Assembly: GCA_002070375.1 (NCBI GenBank)
Contig: MWDD01000011.1
Coordinates: forward strand, 1 to 64,000
DNA: 64,000 nucleotides
Origin: a bacterium ADurb.Bin157
Lineage (GTDB): Bacteria > Muiribacteriota > Ozemobacteria > Ozemobacterales > Ozemobacteraceae
Direction of reading: 5' to 3'
In this document: in pieces, positions 50,461-58,755 of the stretch
How the letters are laid out: each line of letters starts with the position of its first letter
Position numbering within the stretch: position 1 is the first letter of the stretch
Position numbers and translations under genes: made by a program
The notes under the pieces: generated by a model
Told to the model about the DNA's origin: nothing
What the model saw: the letters and a program-made list of their open reading frames with translations, nothing else
The model's database searches: none

Positions 50461-51828
50461 GTGGCAGCAAATGTTTTAAAGGCTTTTACGGTTCCTCATC
50501 CGCCGTTGATTGTGCATGAGGTGGGACAAGGTCGCGAAAAAGGTATTCAAAAAACTATAGACGCTTTTGAGCGGGTCGCAAAAGAGATCAGCGCGGCAAA
50601 GCCCGATGTGATCGTTATTATCAGCCCTCACGCGACAATGTTTTCAGATTATTTCCATGTGTCTCCGGGAAAGGGCGCGCGCGGGGATTTCTCTCGTTTC
50701 GGAGCTAAGCAAGTGCAGTTTTTTGTTTCTTATGACGAGGAACTTACTGCGGCCATAGATTCTGCCGCTCGCGCAATCGGGTTCCCGGGCGGAACTGAAG
50801 GCGAACGCGAACCTGTGCTTGACCACGGAACCTGTGTTCCTCTTTATTTTATCGAGAAGTATTGCAAAAATTACAAGATCATCCGAGTTGGGCTTTCGGG
50901 GCTTGATCTGAAAGAGCACTATAAATTTGGTTGGATAATAGGGCAGAGTTTAGAGAAACTAAATCGCAGAGCTGTAGTGGTTGCGAGCGGCGATTTGTCT
51001 CACTGCTTAAAAGAGGACGGTCCTTACGGCTTCAATGCCAAAGGGCCCGAGTATGACAAAAAGATTATGGATGTGCTGTCGTCGGGCGATTTGAACAAGC
51101 TCAGAGAATTCGACGAAGTTTTTTGTGAAGAAGCCGGCGAGTGCGGGCACAAGTCTTTTGTGATCATGTCGGGCATTTTGGGCAATCAAAAAGTTTCGGC
51201 GCGGCAGCTTTCGTATGAAGGGCCTTTCGGGGTCGGTTACGGCGTTTGCGCTTTCGATTTGTCCGAGACTGCTGCGACTTCAGCAGCTTCGTCGGTTGAA
51301 GAAAAAGAAGACGAATATATAAGACTGGCACGCATGACAATAGAAACTTACGTAAAAGAGCGACGAATTATTAAAATCCCGGCTTTTGTTACGCAAGAAA
51401 TGAAAAACGAAAAAGCAGGCGTTTTTGTTTCCCTGCACTTAAACGGAAACCTGCGCGGGTGCATAGGCACAATAGGGCCGACGACAGGGTCTGTGGCCGA
51501 AGAGATAATTCACAACGCCATCAATGCGGCGACGAGAGACCCTCGGTTTGAGCCTGTGAAAGCGTTTGAGCTGCAATTGCTTGAGGTGAAGGTCGACGTT
51601 TTGAAAAAGGCGGAGCCTGTGAAGTCGCTCAAGAACCTTGACGCAAAGCGCTACGGTGTTATCGTCAGCAAGGGGCTTCGCAGAGGGTTGCTGTTGCCGA
51701 ATCTGGAAGGTGTCGATACGGTTGAAGACCAGTTGGCCATTGCCAAACAGAAGGCCGGAATCGATATTTCCGACGACAATGTTTTGCTGGAGCGGTTTGA
51801 AGTTATACGCCATGAGCCGAAAGAGTGA
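50461..51828 (+). CDS. AmmeMemoRadiSam protein, fused Memo/LigB and AMMECR1 domains
   Basis: A 455-aa protein with two parts. Residues about 1-265 are a LigB/Memo-like extradiol-dioxygenase fold (VPHPPLIVHEVGQG, IISPHATMF, LDHGTCVPLYF, VASGDLSHCL), with His/Glu residues for a metal. Residues about 285-455 are AMMECR1 (FVSLHLNGNLRGCIGTIGP with the LRGCIG hallmark). GTG 50461 is preferred because TTGGAGG lies seven bases upstream; the longer frame from ATG 50395 would add a signal-like segment. The fusion sits directly before its usual radical SAM partner. Product chemistry unknown. Confidence 0.9.
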   Translation: MAANVLKAFTVPHPPLIVHEVGQGREKGIQKTIDAFERVAKEISAAKPDVIVIISPHATMFSDYFHVSPGKGARGDFSRFGAKQVQFFVSYDEELTAAIDSAARAIGFPGGTEGEREPVLDHGTCVPLYFIEKYCKNYKIIRVGLSGLDLKEHYKFGWIIGQSLEKLNRRAVVVASGDLSHCLKEDGPYGFNAKGPEYDKKIMDVLSSGDLNKLREFDEVFCEEAGECGHKSFVIMSGILGNQKVSARQLSYEGPFGVGYGVCAFDLSETAATSAASSVEEKEDEYIRLARMTIETYVKERRIIKIPAFVTQEMKNEKAGVFVSLHLNGNLRGCIGTIGPTTGSVAEEIIHNAINAATRDPRFEPVKAFELQLLEVKVDVLKKAEPVKSLKNLDAKRYGVIVSKGLRRGLLLPNLEGVDTVEDQLAIAKQKAGIDISDDNVLLERFEVIRHEPKE

Positions 51829-51837
51829 GGTTTTGCG

Positions 51838-52668
51838 ATGAGCGTTAAATGCGATGTCTGTTTTAGAGGCTGTTTGCTTGAAGAGGGGCAGGTCGGGTTT
51901 TGTCGTGCGCGGCGAAACGTGGGGGGGGCCGTCATCTGCGATAACTATGGCGAGATTACTTCTTTGGCACTGGACCCAATTGAGAAAAAGCCTCTGATGA
52001 GGTTTATGCCGGGCAGCATGATTTTGTCGGCAGGCAGTTACGGGTGTAATTTGGCTTGTATGTTTTGTCAGAATTACAGCATTTCGACAACGAAAAAAGA
52101 AGAAAATTTGTTGACGGAAATCAGCCCCGCCGAAATGGTCGAAAAGGCTCTCAGGCTCAGAGAGCAGGGTAATATCGGCATCGCTTATACTTACAACGAG
52201 CCTCTTATCGGCTATGAATATGTGCGTGATACGGCCAAAGCTGCGCGGGCAGAGGGATTGAAAAACGTGGTTGTGACTAACGGTTGTTTCGCCGAAAGGG
52301 TTTTTGGCGAAATAATCGGGGTAGTCGATGCCATGAATATCGACTTAAAAGGTTTTACGAAAGAATACTACCAAAAACTCGGCGGGGATTTTGAGACCGT
52401 AAAGAATTTTATAAAAATGTCTCATGAAAGCGGGTGTCATATTGAGCTGACAACGTTGCTTGTGCCCGGTTACAACGACAGCGAAGGCGAAACAGAGGCA
52501 ATGGCTGCCTGGATAGCCTCTATGTCTTCAGATATCCCGTATCATATTTCGAGGTTCTTTGGGCGATGGAAAATGGAAGACGCCGGCCCCACGCCGGTTT
52601 CGTCTGTGTTTAAAGCTGTTGAAATCGCAAAAAGGCATTTAAAGTTTGTATACGCCGGAAACGTGTAA
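51838..52668 (+). CDS. AmmeMemoRadiSam radical SAM enzyme
   Basis: A 276-aa radical SAM protein. The cluster motif CNLACMFC (Cxxx-CxxC) is at about residues 62-69 after SAGSYG, preceded by an N-terminal cysteine-rich stretch (CDVCFRGCLLEEGQVGFCRAR). TYNEPLIGYEY and TTLLVPGYND are typical of this subfamily. It follows the AMMECR1 fusion by 9 nt. The three-component system is conserved in bacteria and archaea, but the substrate is not established to my knowledge. Confidence 0.93.
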   Translation: MSVKCDVCFRGCLLEEGQVGFCRARRNVGGAVICDNYGEITSLALDPIEKKPLMRFMPGSMILSAGSYGCNLACMFCQNYSISTTKKEENLLTEISPAEMVEKALRLREQGNIGIAYTYNEPLIGYEYVRDTAKAARAEGLKNVVVTNGCFAERVFGEIIGVVDAMNIDLKGFTKEYYQKLGGDFETVKNFIKMSHESGCHIELTTLLVPGYNDSEGETEAMAAWIASMSSDIPYHISRFFGRWKMEDAGPTPVSSVFKAVEIAKRHLKFVYAGNV

Positions 52669-52682
52669 GATCGAGGAAAAAA

Positions 52683-53006
52683 ATGTTAGCAATACAAAAT
52701 AAGATTTTAGAGTTCGGAAAAGATTATTGTAAAGACAAGTCTATTAAAGAAGTCAGGCTTGGTCTGGGTTACAGTTGTGCAGAATTAAGCGACGGCTGTA
52801 TGGGAGTTGCATGGACTCCTGAAGAACGAGCTTGCACTTGTACCCAATTAAGTTGTGCGGGAAAAATGGCCGGGATGAGTGCGGAATCGGCATTGAGTAT
52901 GTTGGTTTCAAGATCATCGTTAGAGAGAGCCGTTGGACTTGCAACATTTAATGCCATAAATAAATGTATTGTAAATATCAGGGAATACAAACAATTATGG
53001 CGATAA
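52683..53006 (+). CDS. DUF4213-type protein lacking the usual C-terminal domain
   Basis: A 107-aa protein beginning ILEFGKDYCKDKSIKEVRLGLGYSCAELSDGCMGVAWTP, which matches the DUF4213 (enolase-N-like) domain. Related proteins usually continue with a DUF364 domain (about 120-130 aa) that is missing here; the frame stops at 53006, inside the next gene. A GAGGA ribosome site precedes the ATG. Metal chelation is proposed for the full family; the fate of this short form is unclear. Confidence 0.7.
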   Translation: MLAIQNKILEFGKDYCKDKSIKEVRLGLGYSCAELSDGCMGVAWTPEERACTCTQLSCAGKMAGMSAESALSMLVSRSSLERAVGLATFNAINKCIVNIREYKQLWR

Positions 53007-53596
53007 AAAACGTAGTATTTGATTTTGGCGGGGTTTTGGTGGCTTGGGATCCACGCCACTTGTATCGTAAATATTTCAAAACAGAAAGCGAAGTTGAATA
53101 TTTTTTAAGTAATGTATGTACCGACGAATGGAACACTGACCTAGACAGAGGCGAACCTTTTGAAAAGCTTATACAAGAGCGAATTGCAAAATTTCCTGAA
53201 TTTGAAGTGCCCATCAGGTTCTTTAAAGACCGCTGGGAAGAAATGATTCACTCTGCAAAAGACGAAACAGTCGAATTTTTATTCGAGTTAAAAGCCAACG
53301 GATACCGCCTATTTGGCTTAAGTAATTGGTCGGCAGAAACTTTTCCTTTAGCTTTGAAAAAATTTCAATTTTTCGAGCTTTTTGACGGTCTTGTAATATC
53401 GGGCCAAGAGGGCGTCGTAAAGCCAAACGACGAAATATATAAAATTTTATTTGATAGATACGACCTTAAACCGTATGAGTCTGTTTTTATAGACGACAAA
53501 GAGATAAACGTAAAGGCCGGCGAAGCCCTCGGAATGCCGGGCATAGTTTTTGACAACATCGAAACCGTAAAGCGCAAGTTTGCCGAGCTTAAGTAA
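52997..53596 (+). CDS. HAD-superfamily hydrolase (subfamily IA)
   Basis: A 199-aa phosphatase-type protein. Motif I VVFDFGGVLVAWD holds the nucleophile Asp; motif II LSNWSAETF, motif III Lys in VVKPNDEIYK and motif IV IDDKEINVKAGEALGMPG are all present, with a cap of about 70 residues. The ATG overlaps the truncated DUF4213 gene by 10 nt; the 11-codon upstream extension is not supported. Substrate unknown. Confidence 0.92.
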   Translation: MAIKNVVFDFGGVLVAWDPRHLYRKYFKTESEVEYFLSNVCTDEWNTDLDRGEPFEKLIQERIAKFPEFEVPIRFFKDRWEEMIHSAKDETVEFLFELKANGYRLFGLSNWSAETFPLALKKFQFFELFDGLVISGQEGVVKPNDEIYKILFDRYDLKPYESVFIDDKEINVKAGEALGMPGIVFDNIETVKRKFAELK

Positions 53597-53597
53597 A

Positions 53598-53888
53598 TTA
53601 CACTGACAGGGCTTTTAATACAGCGTCGGGCTGAAGTTGCACAACTTTTAACAGAGCCTGAGCCGGGCCAACGGGTTTTCTGCGTCCTTGCTCCCAGTTT
53701 TGCAAGGTTGAAAGACTAACGCCGATCATTTTGGCAAATTCAGACTGAGATTTGTGAAGGCTTTCACGGAGTGCTTTTACGTCAGGAGCTGTGAATTCGA
53801 ACACTCTGGAAGGCTTAATCTCACCACGTTTAATTTGAACAAATTGCTTTACACCTTCAACAAGTCTGTTAAAGTCCTTGTCTTTCAT
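53598..53888 (-). CDS. NadS-type antitoxin (XRE helix-turn-helix)
   Basis: A 96-aa antitoxin-like protein. The N-terminal part ends in IKPSRVFEFTAPDVKALRES, the usual NadS beginning, and the XRE domain follows (KSQSEFAKMIGVSLSTLQNWEQGRRKPVGPAQALLKVV). AGGAGT precedes the ATG at 53886-53888, which overlaps the stop of the toxin remnant (ATGA). In an intact pair it would bind DNA and neutralise a RelE/HigB-type toxin; here the toxin gene is broken, leaving a solitary antitoxin. Confidence 0.92.
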   Translation of the reverse strand: MKDKDFNRLVEGVKQFVQIKRGEIKPSRVFEFTAPDVKALRESLHKSQSEFAKMIGVSLSTLQNWEQGRRKPVGPAQALLKVVQLQPDAVLKALSV

Positions 53889-54095
53889 TTTAATACTCCT
53901 TTTACAAGCGACTTCAATAGCTTTATTTGATCTTGAGTAAGATCTTCTTGAACAGATTTCTTGTAGATAAAGATCAGATAAAAGGTCGCCGGTTTCCGGT
54001 TCATACAATAAAGTTTTCTGCATTTCTTTGTATTCATCGTCAGAAAGCAGTTTAAGTAAATCTTCAGTAAATATTGGAGTTTCTATAAATACCAT
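53885..54095 (-). pseudogene. RelE/HigB-type toxin gene with core deleted and frameshifted
   Basis: The start MVFIETPIFTEDLLKLL and LSDDEYKEMQ ... EPETGDLL matches the N-terminus of NadS-partner toxins. The usual C-terminus, LIFIYKKSVQEDLTQDQ plus IKLLKSLVKGVLK, is found in a different frame directly after it, ending in TGA at 53885. About 35-40 residues normally between these parts, including the basic catalytic core (R-K-V-R-W, G-G-V-R-V-I-Y-Y), are absent. By chance the N-terminal frame stays open into the antitoxin, so a fused protein of about 165 aa could be made. Confidence 0.88.
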
Positions 54096-54197
54096 ACTTA
54101 TATTATACGTCATTGACGTATAAAGTGCAAGTGGCTTTCTAATACAACATTATAACCATCAAGTGTGCATTTTTTTTTGCTTGCGGAGATATTTGGT

Positions 54198-54219
54198 TAT
54201 TTGGTATAATAGCCAAATA
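54198..54219. promoter_or_regulatory. ArsR operator over -10 box
   Basis: Inverted repeat TATTTGG (54198-54204) / CCAAATA (54213-54219) encloses a TATAAT at 54205-54210. It lies 18 nt before the arsR-like ATG, the expected place for autorepression by an ArsR/SmtB protein. Confidence 0.7.
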
Positions 54220-54236
54220 ATAAAGGCGGTTTGTTT

Positions 54237-54521
54237 ATGTCTAACGATTTATACAGAAAAAAAACTCAGATATTTAAAGCTCTTGCGCACCCGACAAGGC
54301 TTTTCATAGTTGATAAACTCGCAGATGGCGAATGTTGCGTGTGCGAATTTGTTAATGAATTAGATGTTGATTTTTCGACTGTTTCGAAACATTTATCGGT
54401 ATTGAAAAATGCAGGGATAATAATTGATGAAAAGCGTGGCCAGCAGGTGTTTTACAGATTGGTGATGCGCTGTGTTTGTTCTTTCAGTCACTGCATAGAG
54501 ACTTTTTTAAATAAAGAGTAA
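54237..54521 (+). CDS. ArsR/SmtB family metal-responsive repressor
   Basis: A 94-aa winged-helix repressor. IFKALAHPTRLFIVDKLADGECCVCEFVNEL contains the ELxCVCDL-like metal-site segment with an adjacent Cys pair (CCVC), and DVDFSTVSKHLSVLKNAGIIIDEKRGQQVFYRL is the recognition helix and wing. C-terminal CVCSFSHC adds further possible metal ligands. First gene of a metal/arsenical resistance-type operon. Start ATG 54237 with AGGCGG upstream. Confidence 0.93.
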   Translation: MSNDLYRKKTQIFKALAHPTRLFIVDKLADGECCVCEFVNELDVDFSTVSKHLSVLKNAGIIIDEKRGQQVFYRLVMRCVCSFSHCIETFLNKE

Positions 54522-54539
54522 TTGATTTGGAGAAAACAA

Positions 54540-55844
54540 ATGGGTGTTTGGAAAAGAGAATGGAAGAATTTTTTAGCCATTGCGGCTGTTTTTCTTGTTT
54601 GTTATTATTTGCCTGTCGGCACAAAAAGGTTTGATAATGCGGTTCTTGAGGCGTTTCATCTGGTAAAATGGTATGCTCAAGAGCATGTTTTGCTATGTTT
54701 GGTTCCGGCATTTTTCATTGCGGGTGCAGTTGGGGTTTTTGTCAGTCAGGCTTCTGTAATGAAATATCTGGGTGCTAAAGCCAATAAAGTGCTGGCATAT
54801 GGTGTTGCTGCGGTTTCGGGGACTATACTTGCGGTTTGTTCCTGCACCATACTTCCTTTGTTCTCGGGCATTTACAGGATGGGTGCCGGGTTAGGGCCTG
54901 CCTGCGCGTTTTTGTATTCGGGCCCTGCGATAAATGTATTGGCGATTGTTTTGACAGCCAGGGTATTAGGGTTGGAGCTTGGAATTGCAAGGGCTGTTGG
55001 GGCTGTAATTTTCAGTATTGTTATCGGTTTGTTGATGCACTTTATTTTTAGGCGTGAGGAAGAAGCTAAGGCAGCCGCGCAGATGGCAATGCCCGAGCCG
55101 GAAATAAAGCGTAATTTATTACAAAACGGATTATATTTTGCTTCGATGGTCGGAATACTTGTTTTTGCTAATTGGGGCAAGCCGCAAGAGGCTGAAGGGC
55201 TGTGGGTAACAATTTACAATTTAAAATGGGTTTTTACGGGTGTATTTTACCTTATCTTTTCTGTGATTTTGTCGCTTTGGTTTGGCTTAAAGCCATACAA
55301 AGCGGTAGCTTCGGTTGCTGCAGTGAGTGTTGCCGGTTTAATTTACCCTGACTATCCGTTGGTTCCTTTTACTGTTGGCTCTATGGCTTTGGTGCTTTTT
55401 ACAAGCACTCAGAAAGGCGAATTGTCTGATTGGTTTGATACATCATGGGATTTTGCGAAGAAGATTTTACCGCTTTTATTATTTGGTGTAGTAATTGCGG
55501 GAGCTTTGCTCGGGCGAGTCGACAATGAGGGGTTGATTCCCTCAGAGTGGATAGCAAAGGCAGTTGGCGGCAATTCATTGTGGGCAAATTTCTTTGCTTC
55601 TTTTGCCGGTGCGTTCATGTATTTTGCGACACTTACAGAGGTTCCGATTTTGCAAGGTCTCATAGGCAGCGGTATGGGGAAAGGGCCTGCTTTGGCTTTG
55701 CTTTTGGCCGGTCCTGCTTTGAGTTTGCCGAGTATGTTGGTTATTCGAAGTGTACTGGGAACCAAGAAAACAGTTGTTTTTGTGTCTTTGGTAATATTTA
55801 TGGCCACTTTAAGCGGCATGATTTTTGGAAGCATATTTTCTTAA
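54540..55844 (+). CDS. Permease of the ArsP/DUF318 type
   Basis: A 434-aa integral membrane protein with about ten segments. The hallmark AVCSCTILPLFSGIYRMGAGLGPACAFLYSGPAINVLA (with the CSC thiol motif) is present, and the C-terminal half repeats the pattern PILQGLIGSGMGKGPALALLLAGPALSLPSMLVI. Such permeases are linked to efflux of organoarsenicals or metal ions. The ATG at 54540 follows a TTTGGAG ribosome site. Second gene of the operon. Confidence 0.88.
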   Translation: MGVWKREWKNFLAIAAVFLVCYYLPVGTKRFDNAVLEAFHLVKWYAQEHVLLCLVPAFFIAGAVGVFVSQASVMKYLGAKANKVLAYGVAAVSGTILAVCSCTILPLFSGIYRMGAGLGPACAFLYSGPAINVLAIVLTARVLGLELGIARAVGAVIFSIVIGLLMHFIFRREEEAKAAAQMAMPEPEIKRNLLQNGLYFASMVGILVFANWGKPQEAEGLWVTIYNLKWVFTGVFYLIFSVILSLWFGLKPYKAVASVAAVSVAGLIYPDYPLVPFTVGSMALVLFTSTQKGELSDWFDTSWDFAKKILPLLLFGVVIAGALLGRVDNEGLIPSEWIAKAVGGNSLWANFFASFAGAFMYFATLTEVPILQGLIGSGMGKGPALALLLAGPALSLPSMLVIRSVLGTKKTVVFVSLVIFMATLSGMIFGSIFS

Positions 55845-55865
55845 TATTAAATGGAGGTTTTCAAT

Positions 55866-56099
55866 ATGAAAATTCAGATTTTAGGTACCGGTTGTCCGTC
55901 TTGTGTAAAACTTGCAGATAATGCGAAACAGGCTGTTGCAGAAGTCGGTATTGATTGTGAAATTGAAAAAGTGACTGATATAAACCGGATTACATCTTTC
56001 GGAGTCATGATGACCCCTGCTCTTGCCATAGACGGTCAAGTTAAGATAGTCGGCAAAGTGGCTTCTGTTGAAGAAATTAAGTCAGTTATCGGGAAATAA
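55866..56099 (+). CDS. TM0996/MTH895-type glutaredoxin-like protein
   Basis: A 77-aa cytoplasmic thioredoxin-fold protein. The redox motif is GTGCPSCVKL (CxxC at 10-13), followed by INRITSFGVMMTPALAIDGQVKIVGKV with the cis-Pro (TPAL). Encoded 21 nt after the permease with a TGGAGG ribosome site. Proteins of this kind regularly accompany ArsR-permease operons and probably reduce a partner or substrate. All redox residues are intact, unlike in the following gene. Confidence 0.92.
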   Translation: MKIQILGTGCPSCVKLADNAKQAVAEVGIDCEIEKVTDINRITSFGVMMTPALAIDGQVKIVGKVASVEEIKSVIGK

Positions 56100-56108
56100 A
56101 TAAAACTT

Positions 56109-56399
56109 ATGTTAAATAATTTGTTTAGTAAAAAATTAGCAGTTTTTTTTGTTTTTGTAATTTTAGCCTCTTGTTTGGTTATGGCAAATGAAAATGCCTC
56201 AAAAACAACTAAAAAAATGGTTCGCTTGGTAGACTTCGGTTCGAAACAACACCAAATTCGGTCTATTCCGACTCAAATATTCTTTAATGAGTTGGGTGAA
56301 GAGCTGTTTCGCCATGTCGGTTTTATTTCAGAAGACGATATTTTGGCTAAATGGGCAATCGTGGGGCGATATTTTTTTCGGGGTTACTTTATTCCTTAG
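56109..56399 (+). pseudogene. Exported thioredoxin with CxxC segment deleted
   Basis: Signal peptide (about 1-26) and MVRLVDFG lead straight into SKQHQIRSIPTQIFFNELGEELFRHVGF. In intact homologs the VDFxA.xCxxCxxxxPxL segment and about 40 following residues lie between these parts. The loss is in frame, so a 96-aa protein could still be made, but it has no cysteine pair. Its normal C-terminus also ends at ...EDDILAKW and then reads into the next gene out of frame, giving a foreign tail (AIVGRYFFRGYFIP). Confidence 0.8.
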
Positions 56400-56932
56400 G
56401 CAGGGTTTTGGTTTATGTTCTGCTTGGTTATGTCATTTCATCAGGTTTATTTGCCTCAGGTCAAATTTCGAGATTTTTTCAAAACTATCTGAACGAAGCT
56501 CTTGGCCCTTTGTTAATATTGCTTGGCATGATTTTGTTGAGTTTGATAGGCACCGAAATAGGCTCTGTTAAGCTCGTTGGTGATGGTTTGCAGCAAAAGG
56601 CCGCTAAAAGAGGAGTAATTTGGGCTTTACCGCTCGGAATTCTTTTTGCGCTTTCTTTTTGTCCTGTTTCTGCCGGACTGTTTTTTGGCGCCTTGATTCC
56701 GTTAACTTTAAAAAGCGGTTCTGCTTTATATTTGCCGGGAATATACGGTGTATGCACCGCTATTCCGGTAGTTATATTTGCTTTTTTAATCGCTTACGGC
56801 GGCGAAAAACTTGGCAAGGCATATAACAATCTAAGCAAGATACAGGTATTTGTAAAGAGTTTAACGGGGGCTGTGTTGCTTATAGTTGGGATATATTATT
56901 CTTTAGTGTACATTTATGGAATGACTATTTAG
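56351..56932 (+). pseudogene. ArsG/CcdA-like permease, N-terminus lost
   Basis: The frame from ATG 56351 (193 aa) has about five membrane segments with FFSGLLYSLGRVLVYVLLGYVIS, LGPLLILLGMILL and LGILFALSFCPVSAGLFFGALIPLTL, typical of ArsG-type members of the CcdA family. Complete members start with another membrane segment and a SPCPL motif, about 35-40 residues upstream, which are absent; a stop lies directly before the ATG, and no ribosome site is evident. The break coincides with the end of the preceding truncated thioredoxin, so one deletion probably fused the two genes. Confidence 0.8.
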
Positions 56933-56982
56933 TATTTTCCTGCTAAAAATTTACGGTTAGTAAAAACTCGAATAGTTTCTGA

Positions 56983-56988
56983 TATAAT
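56983..56988 (+). promoter_or_regulatory. Extended -10 abutting the 56996 gene
   Basis: TGATATAAT (-10 at 56983-56988) predicts a start at 56995, one base before the ATG at 56996. No ribosome site is present; a leaderless transcript is suggested. Confidence 0.5.
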
Positions 56989-56995
56989 AAACATC

Positions 56996-58003
56996 ATGAT
57001 AAAAAGAAAAATATATTCGAGATTGTACAAAATTTTTACAGTATTTTTTGTGTTTTTGGCATCTTTTGGCTTTTGTTACACTCAAAATGAGTTTGCCGCC
57101 AAAACGCATAAGGTTGGGGAAAGCATCGTTAAAGGGCGCAGAGCAGCATTGCGATTTCCCATAAACGGGAATGAAATTTCTCGCGGGCAAATACACGATT
57201 ATATACAGATGGTTTCGCGCCACAACTTAGAAGAAATCGCTTTTAATATAGGTTTTTCGAGTGAAGTTGAAAAGCTTTTGTTTAACAAGATCAGGTCTGT
57301 GCCTGTGCCGATAGTTACGCGAACAAGCATGTCAAATTTGCGGAAAATATTGCAGAATCACGCCTTGATGTCGCCGGTTGAGGGAGTTCGGAGAGATTTG
57401 GCGGTTAATAAGACCGTGACTCCCGATTTGGAAGAAATGCTGTTTGGAGCTTATGGCTGTATTTTTGCCACTGTCGGTCTTGTTGACGGCAGCAGTCGTT
57501 ACGGAGAAGTGGTTATCAGGCTTAGAAATGCAGTTCAAGAGGTTGGCTGGGCAACGCCCTGGAGCGGTCATTACTTTTTCAGTAACTTGCTTAAAGAAGA
57601 CACGCATTTGCTTGAAGCACGCATTAAATCGGGCGATATGAATGAAATTGGCAGTGACATTTATTTGCAGTTTTCTCACTTTTTGATTGCCGGGCGTGAT
57701 TGGAACGAAGCTTTGGCGTGGCAGGCAATTAATTATCTGCGTGGCGGGCGCGATGAGGCAGAAAAGGCAAAACGTCGTGAATTGGCCATAAAATTACTCA
57801 AAGAGACCGATGAGCGGCGGTTTTGGCAAACTTTTTCAAAAGATGGGGCTTATACTTGCGGTTATTTAGAGGCTAAGTTTGAAGGGTATTTGCCTCTTGC
57901 AAGCGTTGAGAGCATTGAGGTCGAAAAGCAGCATTTGTCTGAGGTGCTTTCTTGGCCCGAGGCGCAGGTATTTAGGCACAGAATCAGGGTTTTGCAAGAA
58001 TAA
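56996..58003 (+). CDS. Exported protein of unknown function
   Basis: A 335-aa protein with a signal peptide (about 1-27, FTVFFVFLASFGFCY). The mature part is mixed alpha/beta; SPVEGVRRDLAVNKTVTPDLEEMLFGAYGCIFATVGLVDGSSRYGEVVIRLRN is the most conserved-looking stretch and is followed by a helical C-terminal region (EALAWQAINYLRGGRDEAEKAKRRELAIKLL). I do not recognise the family. It ends 5 nt before the convergent Crp/Fnr gene. Confidence 0.6.
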   Translation: MIKRKIYSRLYKIFTVFFVFLASFGFCYTQNEFAAKTHKVGESIVKGRRAALRFPINGNEISRGQIHDYIQMVSRHNLEEIAFNIGFSSEVEKLLFNKIRSVPVPIVTRTSMSNLRKILQNHALMSPVEGVRRDLAVNKTVTPDLEEMLFGAYGCIFATVGLVDGSSRYGEVVIRLRNAVQEVGWATPWSGHYFFSNLLKEDTHLLEARIKSGDMNEIGSDIYLQFSHFLIAGRDWNEALAWQAINYLRGGRDEAEKAKRRELAIKLLKETDERRFWQTFSKDGAYTCGYLEAKFEGYLPLASVESIEVEKQHLSEVLSWPEAQVFRHRIRVLQE

Positions 58004-58007
58004 CTCG

Positions 58008-58694
58008 TTACAGCGCTTTTTCGCCGTCGGCAATTCTTTCTAGAGTTTCTTCGTCGATAATTTTTATTAAATTTTTGTCGACTTCGATAATTTGCAGGTC
58101 TTGCAGTTTTTTGAGTGTGCGGCTCAAGGTTGCGGGTATTGTGCCTAAGCGGCTTGCCAAAGATGTTTTGCTCTGCTTAAGCATAATTTGGCTATCGCTT
58201 TTTTGCGTTTTATTTTTAAGTATATACTTTGCGAGCCTTGAGGTGACATCTTTGAGAGTTAGGTCATCAATCAACTCGACAAACTTGCGCAGGCGCTGTG
58301 AGAGTATGGCAAGCATATTTAAAAGAAGTTCGGGTTGTTGGCGGCAAAGTTGTATGAATTCATTTCTAGGGAAATAGATAAGCTCGCTTTTTGCCAATGC
58401 GGTGGCGCAGGCGGGGTAATCGGTGCCTTGAAAAACCGGAACTTCACCAACCGTTTCGCCCGTTCTGAATATGTGAATGGTTTGTTCTCTGCCGTCGTTG
58501 CCGATTCTGAATATTTTGACGGTGCCGCTGCAAATTAAATAGAAACCCTCGGCTTTTTGGTCTTGTATAAAAAGCTGAGTATCTTTTTTATTATTTTTTT
58601 TTACCGCAATCTTGGCCAAAGCTTGAAGAAATTCGGGCTTAATTTCTCGCAGCAAAGGGCTTAGGTAAAAGTTTTCAATGATGTTTTCGGTCAT
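58008..58694 (-). CDS. Crp/Fnr family transcription regulator
   Basis: A 228-aa regulator with an N-terminal cyclic-nucleotide-like sensor domain (about 20-120, FYLICSGTVKIFRIGNDGREQTIHIFRTGETVGEVPVF) and a C-terminal helix-turn-helix (TSLASRLGTIPATLSRTLKKL). The cysteines are few and not in the Fnr four-cysteine arrangement, so it is not an oxygen-sensing Fnr. Its probable site is the TTGAC-TTAA-GTCAA palindrome in the divergent gap. HcpR-type regulators of nitrosative stress use a similar site; identity is tentative. Confidence 0.88.
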   Translation of the reverse strand: MTENIIENFYLSPLLREIKPEFLQALAKIAVKKNNKKDTQLFIQDQKAEGFYLICSGTVKIFRIGNDGREQTIHIFRTGETVGEVPVFQGTDYPACATALAKSELIYFPRNEFIQLCRQQPELLLNMLAILSQRLRKFVELIDDLTLKDVTSRLAKYILKNKTQKSDSQIMLKQSKTSLASRLGTIPATLSRTLKKLQDLQIIEVDKNLIKIIDEETLERIADGEKAL

Positions 58695-58713
58695 AGTATT
58701 TTTATTTGGTTTT

Positions 58714-58755
58714 TTGACTTAAGTCAAGGATAAGTATTTGAAAATCATTCATAAT
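58714..58755 (+). promoter_or_regulatory. Crp/Fnr-type site at -41.5 with -10 box
   Basis: Perfect 14-bp palindrome TTGACTTAAGTCAA (58714-58727). A CATAAT -10 box (58750-58755) puts the start at 58762 and the palindrome centre at -41.5, the exact spacing of class II activation by Fnr-family proteins. The gene of such a regulator faces the other way. Confidence 0.7.

Noticed and set aside
58008-58694. Identification of the regulator as Fnr
   Set aside because: The four-cysteine cluster pattern is missing.
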